DNA from: JABWBH01 sp964526695 | GTDB taxonomy: Bacteria > Planctomycetota > Phycisphaerae > UBA1845 | Reading direction: 5' to 3' | Length of the DNA: 64,000 nt | NCBI GenBank assembly: GCA_964526695.1 | Contig: CAZGJA010000079.1 | Coordinates: 4,779-68,778, forward strand | Shown: piece after piece, positions 28,881 through 37,301 of the stretch | Layout: the number at the start of each line of letters is the position of its first letter | Position numbering within the stretch: position 1 is the first letter of the stretch | Translations under genes and position numbers: made by a program | The notes under the pieces: model-generated | The model's input: the letters and a program-made list of their open reading frames with translations, nothing else | Told to the model about the DNA's origin: nothing | Database searches by the model: none

Positions 28881-30596
28881 TCAGCCCTTCACGAAGTTCG
28901 TCTTGAAGTTGCCGACAAGTTCCTTGATCTTCGCCCCCAGCGCGTCCGGCAGTTCGCCCTTCTTGAGTTCCTGCATGATCTCCGGATGCTCGTCGTGGAA
29001 CATCCGCAGCATCTGCTCCTCGAACTCCGCCACGCGACCCACGGGCAGGTCGTCCAGAAAACCCTGCGCCCCGGCGAACATCGACAGCACCTGGTCATCC
29101 ACCTTGTACGGGCGGTACTGCGGCTGCTTGAGCAGCTCCACCATGCGCCGACCGCGATCGAGCTGGCGCTGCGTGGCCGTGTCGAGGTCCGTGCCGAGCT
29201 GCGCGAACGCCTCCAGCTCGCGGAACGACGCAAGGTCCAGACGCAGCGAGCCGGCGATCTTCTTCATGTGCTTGCGCTGGGCATTGCCGCCGACGCGCGA
29301 GACCGAGATGCCCACGTTCACCGCCGGACGCACGCCCGCGAAGAACAGATCCGGCTCGAGGTAAATCTGCCCGTCGGTGATCGAGATCACGTTCGTCGGA
29401 ATGTACGCCGAAACCTCGCCTTCCAGCGTCTCAATCACCGGCAGTGCCGTCAGCGAACCGCCCGAGTCCGGATACTTGTGAACACGATAGTTGTCCTTGT
29501 CCGGCAGCGTCGCCAGCCACGCCTCCGCCTTGTGCTTGCCGTGCGGCCGGTGGTAAAGCCCCTGCTCGTCGTCCGGGCGATGCTCCGCCGGCGCGCTGAA
29601 CCCCTGCGGGTGTTTCTTGATGTTCTTTCGATCGCGCGAGTCCGCGGGCGTGCTCCTGGGCACGATGCCGAATTCCTCGCGCAGCTTGCAGGCACGCTCC
29701 AGCAGGCGGGAGTGCAGATAGAACACGTCGCCCGGATACGCCTCGCGTCCCGGCGGACGCCGCAGCAGCAGCGAAAGCTGGCGATACGCCTGCGCCTGCT
29801 TCGACAGGTCGTCGTAGATGCACAGCGTCGCGCGACCGTGCTTGTACATGAAGTACTCGGCGATCGCGCAGCCGGCGTAGGGAGCGATGTATTGCAGCGG
29901 CGCGCTGTCCGACGCCGACGCGGCAATCACCACGGTGTAGTCCATCGCGCCGTGCTGGCGCAGCGTCTCCACCACGCCCGCCACCGTCGATTCCTTCTGC
30001 CCGATGGCGACGTACACGCAGATGACGTCGCCGCCCTTCTGGTTGATGATCGTGTCGATGGCGATCGCGGTCTTGCCCGTCTTGCGGTCGCCGATGATCA
30101 GCTCGCGCTGCCCGCGGCCGATGGGGATCATCGCGTCGATGGCCTTGATGCCCGTCTGCAGCGGCTCGTTGACCGGCTGACGCTCGGCGATGCCCGGCGC
30201 CTTGAATTCCAGCGGACGCCGCTCCGGCGTGTCCACCGCGCCCAGCCCGTCCATCGGACGACCCAGCGGGTCCATCACGCGGCCCACCACCGCGTCACCG
30301 ACCGGCACGGACAGCAGTTCGCCCGTGCGCCGCACCTCGTCGCCTTCCTTGATCGCCAGGTAATCGCCCAGAATGACGATGCCCACCGAGCCTTCCTCGA
30401 GGTTGAACACCTGCCCCTTGGCGCCGGTCTCGAACGAGATCAGCTCGCCGGCCATCGCGTTGCCCAGACCGTACACCCGGGCGATGCCGTCGCCGACTTC
30501 GAGCACACGCCCGACCTCGGCCACGTCCACTTCCTGGCGATAATTGGCGATCTCACTGCGGATCACCGACGAGATTTCATCGACTTTGAACTTCAT
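28881..30596 (-). CDS. atpA: F-type ATP synthase subunit alpha with a 68-residue insertion
   Basis: A 571-residue protein from the ATG at 30596 (MKFKVDEISSVIRSEI), preceded by GGGAAG. Family features are GDRKTGKTAIAIDTIINQKG (Walker A), GQKESTVAGVVETL, LCIYDDLSKQAQAYRQLSLL and AYIPTNVISITDGQIYLE. Typical alpha subunits have about 500-515 residues. The excess is one block at about residues 311-378, between RLLERACKLREEFG and GGSLTALPVIET, starting IVPRSTPADS and ending HKYPDSG. The insertion is in frame with ordinary codon use. Whether it is shared by relatives cannot be told from this window. Confidence 0.97.
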   Translation of the reverse strand: MKFKVDEISSVIRSEIANYRQEVDVAEVGRVLEVGDGIARVYGLGNAMAGELISFETGAKGQVFNLEEGSVGIVILGDYLAIKEGDEVRRTGELLSVPVGDAVVGRVMDPLGRPMDGLGAVDTPERRPLEFKAPGIAERQPVNEPLQTGIKAIDAMIPIGRGQRELIIGDRKTGKTAIAIDTIINQKGGDVICVYVAIGQKESTVAGVVETLRQHGAMDYTVVIAASASDSAPLQYIAPYAGCAIAEYFMYKHGRATLCIYDDLSKQAQAYRQLSLLLRRPPGREAYPGDVFYLHSRLLERACKLREEFGIVPRSTPADSRDRKNIKKHPQGFSAPAEHRPDDEQGLYHRPHGKHKAEAWLATLPDKDNYRVHKYPDSGGSLTALPVIETLEGEVSAYIPTNVISITDGQIYLEPDLFFAGVRPAVNVGISVSRVGGNAQRKHMKKIAGSLRLDLASFRELEAFAQLGTDLDTATQRQLDRGRRMVELLKQPQYRPYKVDDQVLSMFAGAQGFLDDLPVGRVAEFEEQMLRMFHDEHPEIMQELKKGELPDALGAKIKELVGNFKTNFVKG

Positions 30597-30670
30597 GGAA
30601 CTTCCCATTAGGGGACGGCAATTTTCTTAGCGGACAACAGTTTGCTTGGGGGACGACATTTTGCCTGGGG

Positions 30671-30690
30671 GACCGGCTTTCCAGCCGGTC
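30671..30690. repeat. GACCGGCT-TTCC-AGCCGGTC hairpin repeat
   Basis: An 8-bp perfect stem with loop TTCC, preceded by GGGG, lies between atpA and atpH. The same 20 bases occur at 35810-35829. It is related in form to the CACCGGTT-TCC-AACCGGTG repeats elsewhere. Upstream (30609-30670) are degenerate GGGGACGRCA-type repeats. Confidence 0.85.
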
Positions 30691-30700
30691 ACTGCCGTCC

Positions 30701-31312
30701 TCATACGACCGCCCCTTCGACGAACCGCTTCTCCGCGTCTCCGTGGATCGCGCGATCCCCGTGTTCATGCACCAATTCAAACAAGCGCCGCAGGTGCCGC
30801 GACAGGCTCGTGTCCAGCTTCACGTCGCCCACGCGAACGATCAGCCCGCCCAGGAGCGACGCATCCACCGACTCCACCAGCTTCACCGCGCCGCCCGTGT
30901 ACTTCTCCGCCGCCGTCCTCAGCGACGCCCGCAGATCGTCCGCCAGCGGGACGGCCGTCGTCACCTGCACCTCCGAGATCTTCCGCAGCGCGTCGTGCGC
31001 CGAGAGATACCCCTCCAGGATCGACCGGAGCACCTCCATCCGACCCTTCGCGTTGATCACCTGAATCGCATCCACGAGCAAATCGCTCGCCCGGCCTCGC
31101 AGCGTTTTTTCAATCGTCGCCGCGCGCTGCTTGGCGTCGATCTGCCCGCTGGTCATGAACGCGCCCAGCGCCGCGTCCGTGTCCAGAAGCTGCTGCAGCT
31201 CGACGACTTCATCCCGCAGCGCATCCGCCTCCTTGCGCTCCTCGGCCAGCCCGAGAATCGCGTCGGCATACACTCGCGCGATCGCTTTTGTTTTAGGATC
31301 CGCTGAACTCAC
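30701..31312 (-). CDS. atpH: F-type ATP synthase subunit delta
   Basis: A 203-residue protein with a GTG start at 31312, preceded by GGGA. Family features are AIARVYADAILGLAEER near the N-terminus and, in the C-terminal domain, AAEKYTGGAVKLVESVDASL followed by LLGGLIVRVGDVKLDTSLSR. It connects the alpha-beta head to the b subunit. It lies between atpF and atpA in the usual order. Confidence 0.95.
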   Translation of the reverse strand: MSSADPKTKAIARVYADAILGLAEERKEADALRDEVVELQQLLDTDAALGAFMTSGQIDAKQRAATIEKTLRGRASDLLVDAIQVINAKGRMEVLRSILEGYLSAHDALRKISEVQVTTAVPLADDLRASLRTAAEKYTGGAVKLVESVDASLLGGLIVRVGDVKLDTSLSRHLRRLFELVHEHGDRAIHGDAEKRFVEGAVV

Positions 31313-31407
31313 GTCGTTTCCCGGCCCTTCTGATTCACTTCACAGTCCGGCGAAGGCTGGCTCGCAAGCCTCTCATCCATCGCGCCCCCACTCGCTCATG
31401 CAATGCG

Positions 31408-31433
31408 CCCCTCACTTGCGTGAGGGGTTCTGA
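31408..31433 (-). repeat. 26-bp dispersed hairpin repeat, copy 2
   Basis: Reverse-complement copy of the repeat at 4118-4143: the same 8-bp stem and GCAA loop plus the flanking TCAGAA. It lies between atpF and atpH. Confidence 0.85.
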
Positions 31434-31439
31434 TTTCAA

Positions 31440-31471
31440 CATTCAGCATTCGGCATTCGGCATCCGCCATT
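31440..31471. repeat. 7-bp tandem repeat CATTCGG
   Basis: CATTCAG-CATTCGG-CATTCGG-CATCCGC-CATTG, about four and a half units, lies immediately beyond the atpF stop and next to the 26-bp hairpin repeat. Confidence 0.8.
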
Positions 31472-31477
31472 GACCCT

Positions 31478-32200
31478 TCAGTTGTTCCTCACCTTGCTCA
31501 GTTCCTCGATCGACTCGCGGATGAGCTGGCGATGCACGTCGGCGCTGACTTCCTTCTTGATCAGCCGCGAGGCGATCTGCGTGGACAGCGTCGCCGCCTC
31601 CTGATGAAGCTGCTGAATGGCCGTCTCCGCGGCGATGTGGATCTCGCGCTTGACGCGGTCGAACAGCGCGGCCGCCTCCTTCTTCCCCTCATCCTCGATG
31701 CGCCGCTTGACGTCCTCGGCGTCCTTGCGACCCTCGGCGATGATGGCCGAAGCCTCCGCCCGCGCCCTGTTGATCTGCTCGGTGTACTGCTTCAGCACGC
31801 GCTCCGCCTCTTCGCGCTCGTGCTTCGCCTTCGCCAGCGAGTCGTTGATGAAACGCTCCCGCTGCACCAGCGTCTGCTGAATCGGTTTGAAGGCGAACTT
31901 GCTCAGAATGGCGAGCAGACCCAGGAAGATGAGGATCGACCAGATCGCCGAGGCCACGTCGATGGTCAGCAGTCGGTACTCCTGACCATGCGCCCCAGCG
32001 CCCTCGCCGGCATGCGCGTCGCCGGCGTGAGCGTCCCCCTGCGCCGGCGCGCTGTGAGCGGCCTCCCCGGCGGCCGGGTGCGCGGGCTCCTGCTTGGCCG
32101 CGCCCGGCGCAGCGCCGCCCTTATGCTCCTGCGCGATCGCAGGAGCGCAAAGCCCCGCGATCGCAAACATGGCTACGGTCAAAAGCATTGGCCTTCGCAT
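31478..32200 (-). CDS. atpF: F-type ATP synthase subunit b with N-terminal signal-like extension
   Basis: A 240-residue protein from the ATG at 32200; a TTG at 32206 is also possible. Residues about 75-95 are the b-subunit membrane helix (AIWSILIFLGLLAILSKFAF), followed by the long charged stalk helix (PIQQTLVQRERFINDSLAKA onward). Before it lie a cleavable-looking signal peptide (MRRPMLLTVAMFAIAGLCAP) and a 45-residue Ala/His/Gly-rich segment, so total length is about 75 residues above the usual b subunit. The mature N-terminus would then be periplasmic, consistent with b topology. Confidence 0.93.
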   Translation of the reverse strand: MRRPMLLTVAMFAIAGLCAPAIAQEHKGGAAPGAAKQEPAHPAAGEAAHSAPAQGDAHAGDAHAGEGAGAHGQEYRLLTIDVASAIWSILIFLGLLAILSKFAFKPIQQTLVQRERFINDSLAKAKHEREEAERVLKQYTEQINRARAEASAIIAEGRKDAEDVKRRIEDEGKKEAAALFDRVKREIHIAAETAIQQLHQEAATLSTQIASRLIKKEVSADVHRQLIRESIEELSKVRNN

Positions 32201-32289
32201 AGGCAATCGTGTCCGGAATCGCGCGGCGGATGCTGCATCCGCCGCGCCGTTGCATTGGAAAACTCTCGCCGCCCGGTGTCGCGCGCGAA

Positions 32290-32577
32290 TTACTGCCCGG
32301 TCGTCCCTGCCTTCAGGAAATCGCCGATGCCCGACGCGGAGATGATCGCGAAGAACGTGAAGCCCTCGATCAGCGCCGCCGCGATCAGCATCGCCAGGAA
32401 GATGCGACCGCCCGCCTCGGGCTGACGCGCCGTGGACTCCACCGCGTTGCCCGCGATGTGCCCGATGCCCTTAGCCGCGCCGAGCACGATCAGCCCCAGC
32501 GCGATCCCCGCGCCCAGACCCGCAAGACCCTTGTCGCCCATCAACTGCGTGGTCTGCGCCAACATGTCCATCATCAT
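32290..32577 (-). CDS. atpE: F-type ATP synthase subunit c
   Basis: A 95-residue protein with two membrane helices. The first is glycine-rich (GLAGLGAGIALGLIVLGAAK), the polar loop is ARQPE, and the second helix has AMLIAAALIEGFTFFAII with the ion-binding Glu at about residue 71. The Gln and Ser/Thr ligands of sodium-type rings are absent, which suggests proton coupling. GGAGG lies eight bases before the ATG at 32577. Confidence 0.95.
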   Translation of the reverse strand: MMMDMLAQTTQLMGDKGLAGLGAGIALGLIVLGAAKGIGHIAGNAVESTARQPEAGGRIFLAMLIAAALIEGFTFFAIISASGIGDFLKAGTTGQ

Positions 32578-32685
32578 GATCTAAGCCTCCAACAAACCCG
32601 TATGAATTCCAACCGTTTCGGCGTTCACAAAAACAAGGGCCAGGGCGCCGAATACCCCAACCAAAACTCGATGTCGCGTCTTCGG

Positions 32686-33774
32686 CTAATGCTCCGGATA
32701 GACCGCCATGCTCAAAAAGATGGAGGTCAGGAACATGAAGATGTACGCCTGAAGCAACGCGACGAACAATTCCATGCAGCTCAGCAGGACGCACCCGATC
32801 GCAATCGGCAGCGAACCCGCGAGATACCCCGCCCCGAGGCCGTGATACGCCGGCAGCAGCAGCAGCAGCGACGCCAGCACAATGTGCCCCGCGGCCATGT
32901 TGGCGAACAGACGAATGGAAAGCGCGAAGGGCTTCACGGCCGCGCCGATGAACTCCAGCAACAGCAGCCCCGCCCACGTCGGCACGTCCACCAGCCACAA
33001 GGCTGCCTTGGCAACGGGCGATGCGTCCGGTCCCGGCTTAAACGGGTGCGGCGCAAAATTCCACAAATACAGGACCGGCGCCTTGAGCATTGCCTCCCCC
33101 GCGGTGGCGCCGTGCGCGTGGTGACCGTGGTGGTGCGGACCGTGGGCATGGCCGTGTCCCGCGTCGTGGTCGTCGCCGTGCTCGCCGTGATCATGGTGGC
33201 CGTACGTTCCAGCCTTGAGTTGCCGGAAGACCTGCGCGATGCCGCCCGCGTGAATCGCGAAAAACGCGACGATCGCCAGCCCCGCCGTGATGTTGATGTT
33301 CCCCGTGGCCGTCCCGCCGATGTGCTGATTGCCGACCGCCAGCCCGAAGATCGACCCAAACGGGATCATACCCAGCAAGTTGTTAATCAGGATGAAGAAG
33401 AAAAGCGCCCACAGCAGCGGCATGAACCGGTCCGTCGAGTCTTTCAGCAGCGGCCTGACCACGGCCGTCCGCAGCGCGTCCATGAGCGCCTCGATCATCC
33501 CCGCCAGGCCCTTCTGCGCCGGCTGAATGCCCCCGCGGATGAGCGCGACCTGATAGCGCCGCCCGATCGGGACGAAGATCAGCAACGTCAGCGTCGCCGC
33601 GACGAGCGTCATCAGCAGATGGTTGGTGAACCAGAACTCGCCGGCCTGGTCATTGCCAAGAGGAAACCATGTTGGAATATGGATATTCGACGGGAGCAGC
33701 CGGAAAAGCCCGTGCGCGACCACGTGATCTTTGGGATCATGGCCCGCGCCGGATGCGAGGATCATCGGGATCAT
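32686..33774 (-). CDS. atpB: F-type ATP synthase subunit a with His-rich loop
   Basis: A 362-residue protein, longer than the usual 240-290. The key Arg is in FALSIRLFANMAAGHIVLAS; other family segments are RFMPLLWALFFFILINNLLG and the C-terminal LLQAYIFMFLTSIFLSMAVY. A loop at residues about 193-221 contains 14 histidines with Asp and Gly (HHDHGEHGDDH and following), encoded at 33112-33198. The ATG at 33774 overlaps the stop of the preceding AtpI-like gene (ATGA). Confidence 0.95.
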   Translation of the reverse strand: MIPMILASGAGHDPKDHVVAHGLFRLLPSNIHIPTWFPLGNDQAGEFWFTNHLLMTLVAATLTLLIFVPIGRRYQVALIRGGIQPAQKGLAGMIEALMDALRTAVVRPLLKDSTDRFMPLLWALFFFILINNLLGMIPFGSIFGLAVGNQHIGGTATGNINITAGLAIVAFFAIHAGGIAQVFRQLKAGTYGHHDHGEHGDDHDAGHGHAHGPHHHGHHAHGATAGEAMLKAPVLYLWNFAPHPFKPGPDASPVAKAALWLVDVPTWAGLLLLEFIGAAVKPFALSIRLFANMAAGHIVLASLLLLLPAYHGLGAGYLAGSLPIAIGCVLLSCMELFVALLQAYIFMFLTSIFLSMAVYPEH

Positions 33775-34184
33775 TCGCTCGATTGCCCTTCCCTGCTTCG
33801 AGGCGGCGTCGCGCCCCAGTGCTTTCGCGTCACAAACACAATGACGCCCGTTTCAACCGCCAGCAGCGCCAAGTACCACGCCGCCATCGACTTCAAGTAG
33901 AACGACTTCGGCGGATCGGCCATCGCCCAGTACGCCCCGCCCGCGCCCAGCGTCAGGAACATCCGCAGCCCCATCGCCGCCAGACCGGCCTCATTGAGCA
34001 GCTTCGGCGAACGCGCGTTCGCCCACGCCACCGGGACCATCGCCGCCAGCGCCGCGATCAGACAAATCGCCGCAGCCGCCACCAGCGCCTCCGCCTCAGC
34101 GGCAGGCCAGTACACCGGCGCCGCAAACCACACCGCGCCGAACGCGAGCGCCTCCGCCAGCATGAATCCCAGCCACGCTCGCAT
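33771..34184 (-). CDS. AtpI-like four-helix membrane protein of the ATP synthase operon
   Basis: A 137-residue protein with four hydrophobic helices (residues about 5-25, 33-53, 68-90 and 100-120) and a short polar tail. Position and topology match ATP synthase protein I, thought to help c-ring assembly, although sequence similarity is too low to name it with certainty. It overlaps atpB by four bases, supporting co-translation. Confidence 0.7.
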   Translation of the reverse strand: MRAWLGFMLAEALAFGAVWFAAPVYWPAAEAEALVAAAAICLIAALAAMVPVAWANARSPKLLNEAGLAAMGLRMFLTLGAGGAYWAMADPPKSFYLKSMAAWYLALLAVETGVIVFVTRKHWGATPPRSREGQSSE

Positions 34185-34230
34185 TTCATTGCGTTCGTCA
34201 CGGAGTGACGAACGACCCTCTCGTCGCGGA

Positions 34231-34270
34231 GCGACGAACTACCCTGCGGCGCGACGAACTACCCTGCGCA
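34231..34270. repeat. 20-bp direct tandem repeat
   Basis: Two adjacent units sharing GCGACGAACTACCCTGCG (34231-34248 and 34251-34268), with a degenerate copy upstream near 34206. It fills the gap between the AtpI-like and AtpZ-like genes. Confidence 0.85.
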
Positions 34271-34285
34271 GCGGCGATCGGCCCG

Positions 34286-34525
34286 CTACTTCCACATCCG
34301 CCGCGTCAGCCGCAGCACGCGGTAGATCCACGCCACCAGAGCGAGCATCAGTCCGCCCGCCAGCCCCTTACCGCCCCAGCCGTACCGCCCGTCCAGCCAG
34401 TGCCCGAAGTACCCCAGTACCGCCAGGTACGCCAGGAACTCGATGGTCAGCGTCCACCCGACGCCGAGCTGCGAAAGCGAGTCATCAGGCCGCTTCCCTG
34501 GATCGTCGTCCTGGTCCGCCGGCAT
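34286..34525 (-). CDS. AtpZ/AtpI-family protein, first gene of the ATP synthase operon
   Basis: A 79-residue protein from the ATG at 34525 (MPADQDDDPGK). It has two membrane helices with the family pattern GVGWTLTIEFLAYLAVLGYF then GHWLDGRYGWGGKGLAGGLM. AtpZ-type proteins sit at the head of F-ATPase operons and are linked to assembly or Mg/Ca handling. An upstream in-frame start at 34678 would add 51 residues without a convincing conserved pattern. Confidence 0.8.
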   Translation of the reverse strand: MPADQDDDPGKRPDDSLSQLGVGWTLTIEFLAYLAVLGYFGHWLDGRYGWGGKGLAGGLMLALVAWIYRVLRLTRRMWK

Positions 34526-34769
34526 AGCGCCCGCCCTTCTTGCCGAATCGCGCCCGCCCCCGACAATGGGACCGTGCGCACCGGAGAAAACCTCTCGCAA
34601 CCGCCCGCCGTCGCTTAAGGGCGGGCGAGCATAGCGACGGGATGCAGGTGCGTCAACCGGGTTCGTGCCGAAATGCACGAAGTTGGTGAGATTGCGTTAA
34701 CCCATTGCCAGACTAAGAGTTAGCAACAACCGGCGGCGGGCTGCCGCCTTATCAGTCGGAGTTTCAGGC

Positions 34770-35777
34770 GTGAGAATCGCAATTGTCGGAGCAACGGGCG
34801 CCGTCGGGCAGGAACTCCTCCATGTCCTCGCTCAGCGGCATACGCCGGTGGAAGCCTTGGGGCTGTTCGCGTCGCCGCGATCGGCCGGCGTCCCCGTCGA
34901 CTTCCGCTCGCAGAAGCTCGAGGTCGAGCCGCTCGCAGACGACTCGTTCAAAAGGGCGAAGTTCGATGTCGTGTTCTTCTCGGCCGGCGCCACGATCAGC
35001 CGCGAGCACGCGCCGCGCGCCGTGCAGGCCGGCGCGGTCGTGATCGACAACAGCTCCGCCTTCCGCATGGAGCCGCACGTCCCGCTCGGCGTGCCGGAGA
35101 TCAACCCCGACGCCATCCGGAAACACCAGGGCATCATCGCCGTGCCCAACTGCACCGCGATCATCCTCTGCATGGCCGTCTATCCGCTGCACCGTCTCAG
35201 CCGCATCCGCCGCATCGTCGTGTCCACCTACCAGGCCATCAGCGGCGCCGGCGCCCGCGCGCTCGCGGAGTTGGAAGATCAGACGCGCTGCATGGCCGAG
35301 GGTCTCCCCGTGTCCGCGAAAGTCCTGCCGCACCCGGTGATCCACAACGTCTTCTCGCACAACACGGCGATCGGCGCGGACGGCTACAACGGCGAGGAGT
35401 CGAAGGTGATCCAGGAGACGCGCAAGATTCTCGGCGACGCGGAAATGCTGATCTCCCCGACGTGCATCCGCGTGCCCGTCCCGCGCGCGCACAGCGAGTC
35501 GATCAACCTGACGTTCGAGAAGCCCGTCACCGTGCAGCAGGCGCGCGAAGCGCTGTCGCATGCGCCGGGCGTCCGCCTCGTGGACGACCGCGAGCACAAC
35601 CACTTCCCCATGCCCATCGAAGCCAGCCGCGGTGACCCTGTGCTGGTCGGCCGCCTCCGCGAAGACCCCAGCCAACCCGACGGCCGGGGCATGAACCTCT
35701 TTGCCTGCGGGGATCAACTGCGCAAAGGCGCGGCGCTGGACGCGGTGCAGATTCTCGAACTCCTGCAGGCACCCTAG
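34770..35777 (+). CDS. asd: Aspartate-semialdehyde dehydrogenase
   Basis: A 335-residue protein, a normal length. The GTG start at 34770 has GGAG nine bases upstream. The NADP-binding loop is GATGAVGQELL. The catalytic Cys128 is in IAVPNCTAIILC and the proton-relay His is in RVPVPRAHSESINL. The enzyme reduces aspartyl phosphate in the lysine, threonine, methionine and diaminopimelate pathway. It is divergent from the ATP synthase operon. Its TAG stop is supplied by the end repeat of a 130-base element shared with the convergent RCC1 gene. Confidence 0.97.
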   Translation: MRIAIVGATGAVGQELLHVLAQRHTPVEALGLFASPRSAGVPVDFRSQKLEVEPLADDSFKRAKFDVVFFSAGATISREHAPRAVQAGAVVIDNSSAFRMEPHVPLGVPEINPDAIRKHQGIIAVPNCTAIILCMAVYPLHRLSRIRRIVVSTYQAISGAGARALAELEDQTRCMAEGLPVSAKVLPHPVIHNVFSHNTAIGADGYNGEESKVIQETRKILGDAEMLISPTCIRVPVPRAHSESINLTFEKPVTVQQAREALSHAPGVRLVDDREHNHFPMPIEASRGDPVLVGRLREDPSQPDGRGMNLFACGDQLRKGAALDAVQILELLQAP

Positions 35778-35901
35778 CAGTCCGTGGTGACAAGGACTTC
35801 TGCTTGGGGGACCGGCTTTCCAGCCGGTCATTTGCCGGAAATCCCGATGTGGTCGGGGGTGAAAAGCCAGACCCGCAGACTTCCACCACGGGCTGCTAGG
35901 G
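35772..35901. repeat. 130-base inverted-repeat element between convergent genes
   Basis: It is bounded by CCCTAGCAGTCCGTGGTG (35772-35789) and its near-perfect reverse complement (35884-35901, 17 of 18 matching). Each end supplies the TAG stop of the adjacent gene: asd at 35775-35777 and the RCC1-like gene at 35896-35898. Inside is the GACCGGCT-TTCC-AGCCGGTC hairpin (35810-35829). A related end sequence CACCACGGACTCCTAG occurs at 63693-63708. Confidence 0.8.
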
Positions 35902-37005
35902 CGCGCAAGTCACGCGAATCGACTGATCGCAAACGGAAACTACGTGCTCGCCCGATGCCAACCCACGGAACACGGCCTTGCCTCGGCCCCGCTCGCTGAT
36001 GCTCATGGCCTGCCAGGGGCCATCAGGCGCGTCCAACCAGCAGGTCAGCGTGGCGCCCGGCTCCGCGTCCTTGACCTTCGCCACGACCTTGCCGCGCCCA
36101 TCAAGGCATCGCGCCGACGCCACCGGAGATCCTTGACAATCCCCGGTGGGAGCCAGTGCGACTCCGTGGAAGAAACCGAAAGAAACCGACGCCGGGTTGA
36201 TGAACTCCGGCACACCGTCCTCGCCTTCCGCGATATTCCCCCACACCTCGATGGTGCCGTCCGCACGCATCGCCGCGCTCGTGAAGCCGCCGGCCCAGAT
36301 GGCCACGAAATCATTCCCGGTAGGAACGTCCAGCTCTCCGAACCCGTCTGTGCCCCACGCGTACAGAGAGCCATCCAGCTTCAGCACGAGGCAATGTCCC
36401 CAGCCCGCCGCGATGGCACCCACGTCAGCCACTTCGCCGCCGTACCAGCCCCAACTGAAGGCAGTGTGATCCGACTTCAGTGCCAGGCTGTGATACTCGC
36501 CCCCATCGACAGCCACGAAGTCGTTCCCGTCCGGTATCACCGTCTGTCCGTAATCGCCAAAACCCCATGCCGCAAGGGTTCCGTCAGGACGTATCCCCAG
36601 ACTGTGATTGCTTCCAGCGGCGAAGGCCACGAAGGGTTCCGCAGGCGGCGAGGCTTGTCCGGAATCGTTGGCGCCGAGGCCGACCAGGGTCCCATCGGCA
36701 CGCTGCGCCAACGCGTGCGCGCGCTTGCCCCTGACCGCAACGAATCGCTCCCCCTCAGGTATGTCCGCGCGAATGCCGTCGGCGATCCAGTCCGTTCCCA
36801 GAACCGAGAGCGTTCCAGTCCCATCCAGCACAAGCGTGTAGCAGTCCCCGGCCACAACGCTCGCGTAACTGCTGCCGATCGGCGCTTCGAGCTGTTGACA
36901 TGTATTGCCGCCCCATCCCACCATGACCGCTGCAGTCAGGTCCAGGGGCTCGGCCCACAGGTAGAGTGCGCCCACGCTTACCACAACATAACGCTTCCTG
37001 ATCAT
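35896..37005 (-). CDS. RCC1-repeat (beta-propeller) protein, secreted
   Basis: A 369-residue protein with a weak N-terminal signal (MIRKRYVVVSVGALYLWAEP). At least five RCC1-type units of about 45-50 residues are seen, each with a pattern such as GSNHSLGIRPDGTLAAWGF, GGEYHSLALKSDHTAFSWGW and GWGHCLVLKLDGSLYAWG. Residues about 300-369 form a separate small Cys-containing beta domain (ATLTCWLDAPDGPWQAMSIS). Such proteins are common in planctomycetes as exported repeat proteins of unknown ligand. It is convergent with asd. Confidence 0.82.
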   Translation of the reverse strand: MIRKRYVVVSVGALYLWAEPLDLTAAVMVGWGGNTCQQLEAPIGSSYASVVAGDCYTLVLDGTGTLSVLGTDWIADGIRADIPEGERFVAVRGKRAHALAQRADGTLVGLGANDSGQASPPAEPFVAFAAGSNHSLGIRPDGTLAAWGFGDYGQTVIPDGNDFVAVDGGEYHSLALKSDHTAFSWGWYGGEVADVGAIAAGWGHCLVLKLDGSLYAWGTDGFGELDVPTGNDFVAIWAGGFTSAAMRADGTIEVWGNIAEGEDGVPEFINPASVSFGFFHGVALAPTGDCQGSPVASARCLDGRGKVVAKVKDAEPGATLTCWLDAPDGPWQAMSISERGRGKAVFRGLASGEHVVSVCDQSIRVTCAP

Positions 37006-37079
37006 GGCTCTTTTTCACTCCCACTCTTGAGGAAAGGACATTCCATCCCGGTTCACCAAGGAGCTATTCCAATGCTGCG

Positions 37080-37125
37080 TGTGGCACCGGCTTCCAACCT
37101 GCGTGTCTGGCACAGGTTCTCCACC
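37080..37125. repeat. Degenerate CACCGG/CACAGG hairpin-repeat pair
   Basis: GTGGCACCGGCTTCCAACCTG followed by GGCACAGGTTCTCC. It is a degraded copy of the two-unit array better preserved at 48232-48333. It lies in the 296-base gap 37006-37301, where no gene was recognised. Confidence 0.7.
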
Positions 37126-37301
37126 TCCACAGGTTTTTCGCCAAGCCGCAATACTTGCGCGAGCATATGCATCGGTTCGTATGTATTCGCCGGGCTCCCA
37201 TCGTTCACTACTGCCGAAGCCGTCCGACCTCCTGATTGACCCGCGCGAGATTCGACGAATAGTCGATGAACTCATCAACCGCGTAGTCCGCATACCCGTT
37301 G

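Noticed and set aside
37015..37293. A 92-codon minus-strand frame between the RCC1 and beta-helix genes
   Set aside because: Its second half translates the degenerate CACCGG/CACAGG repeat; no ribosome-binding site or domain.
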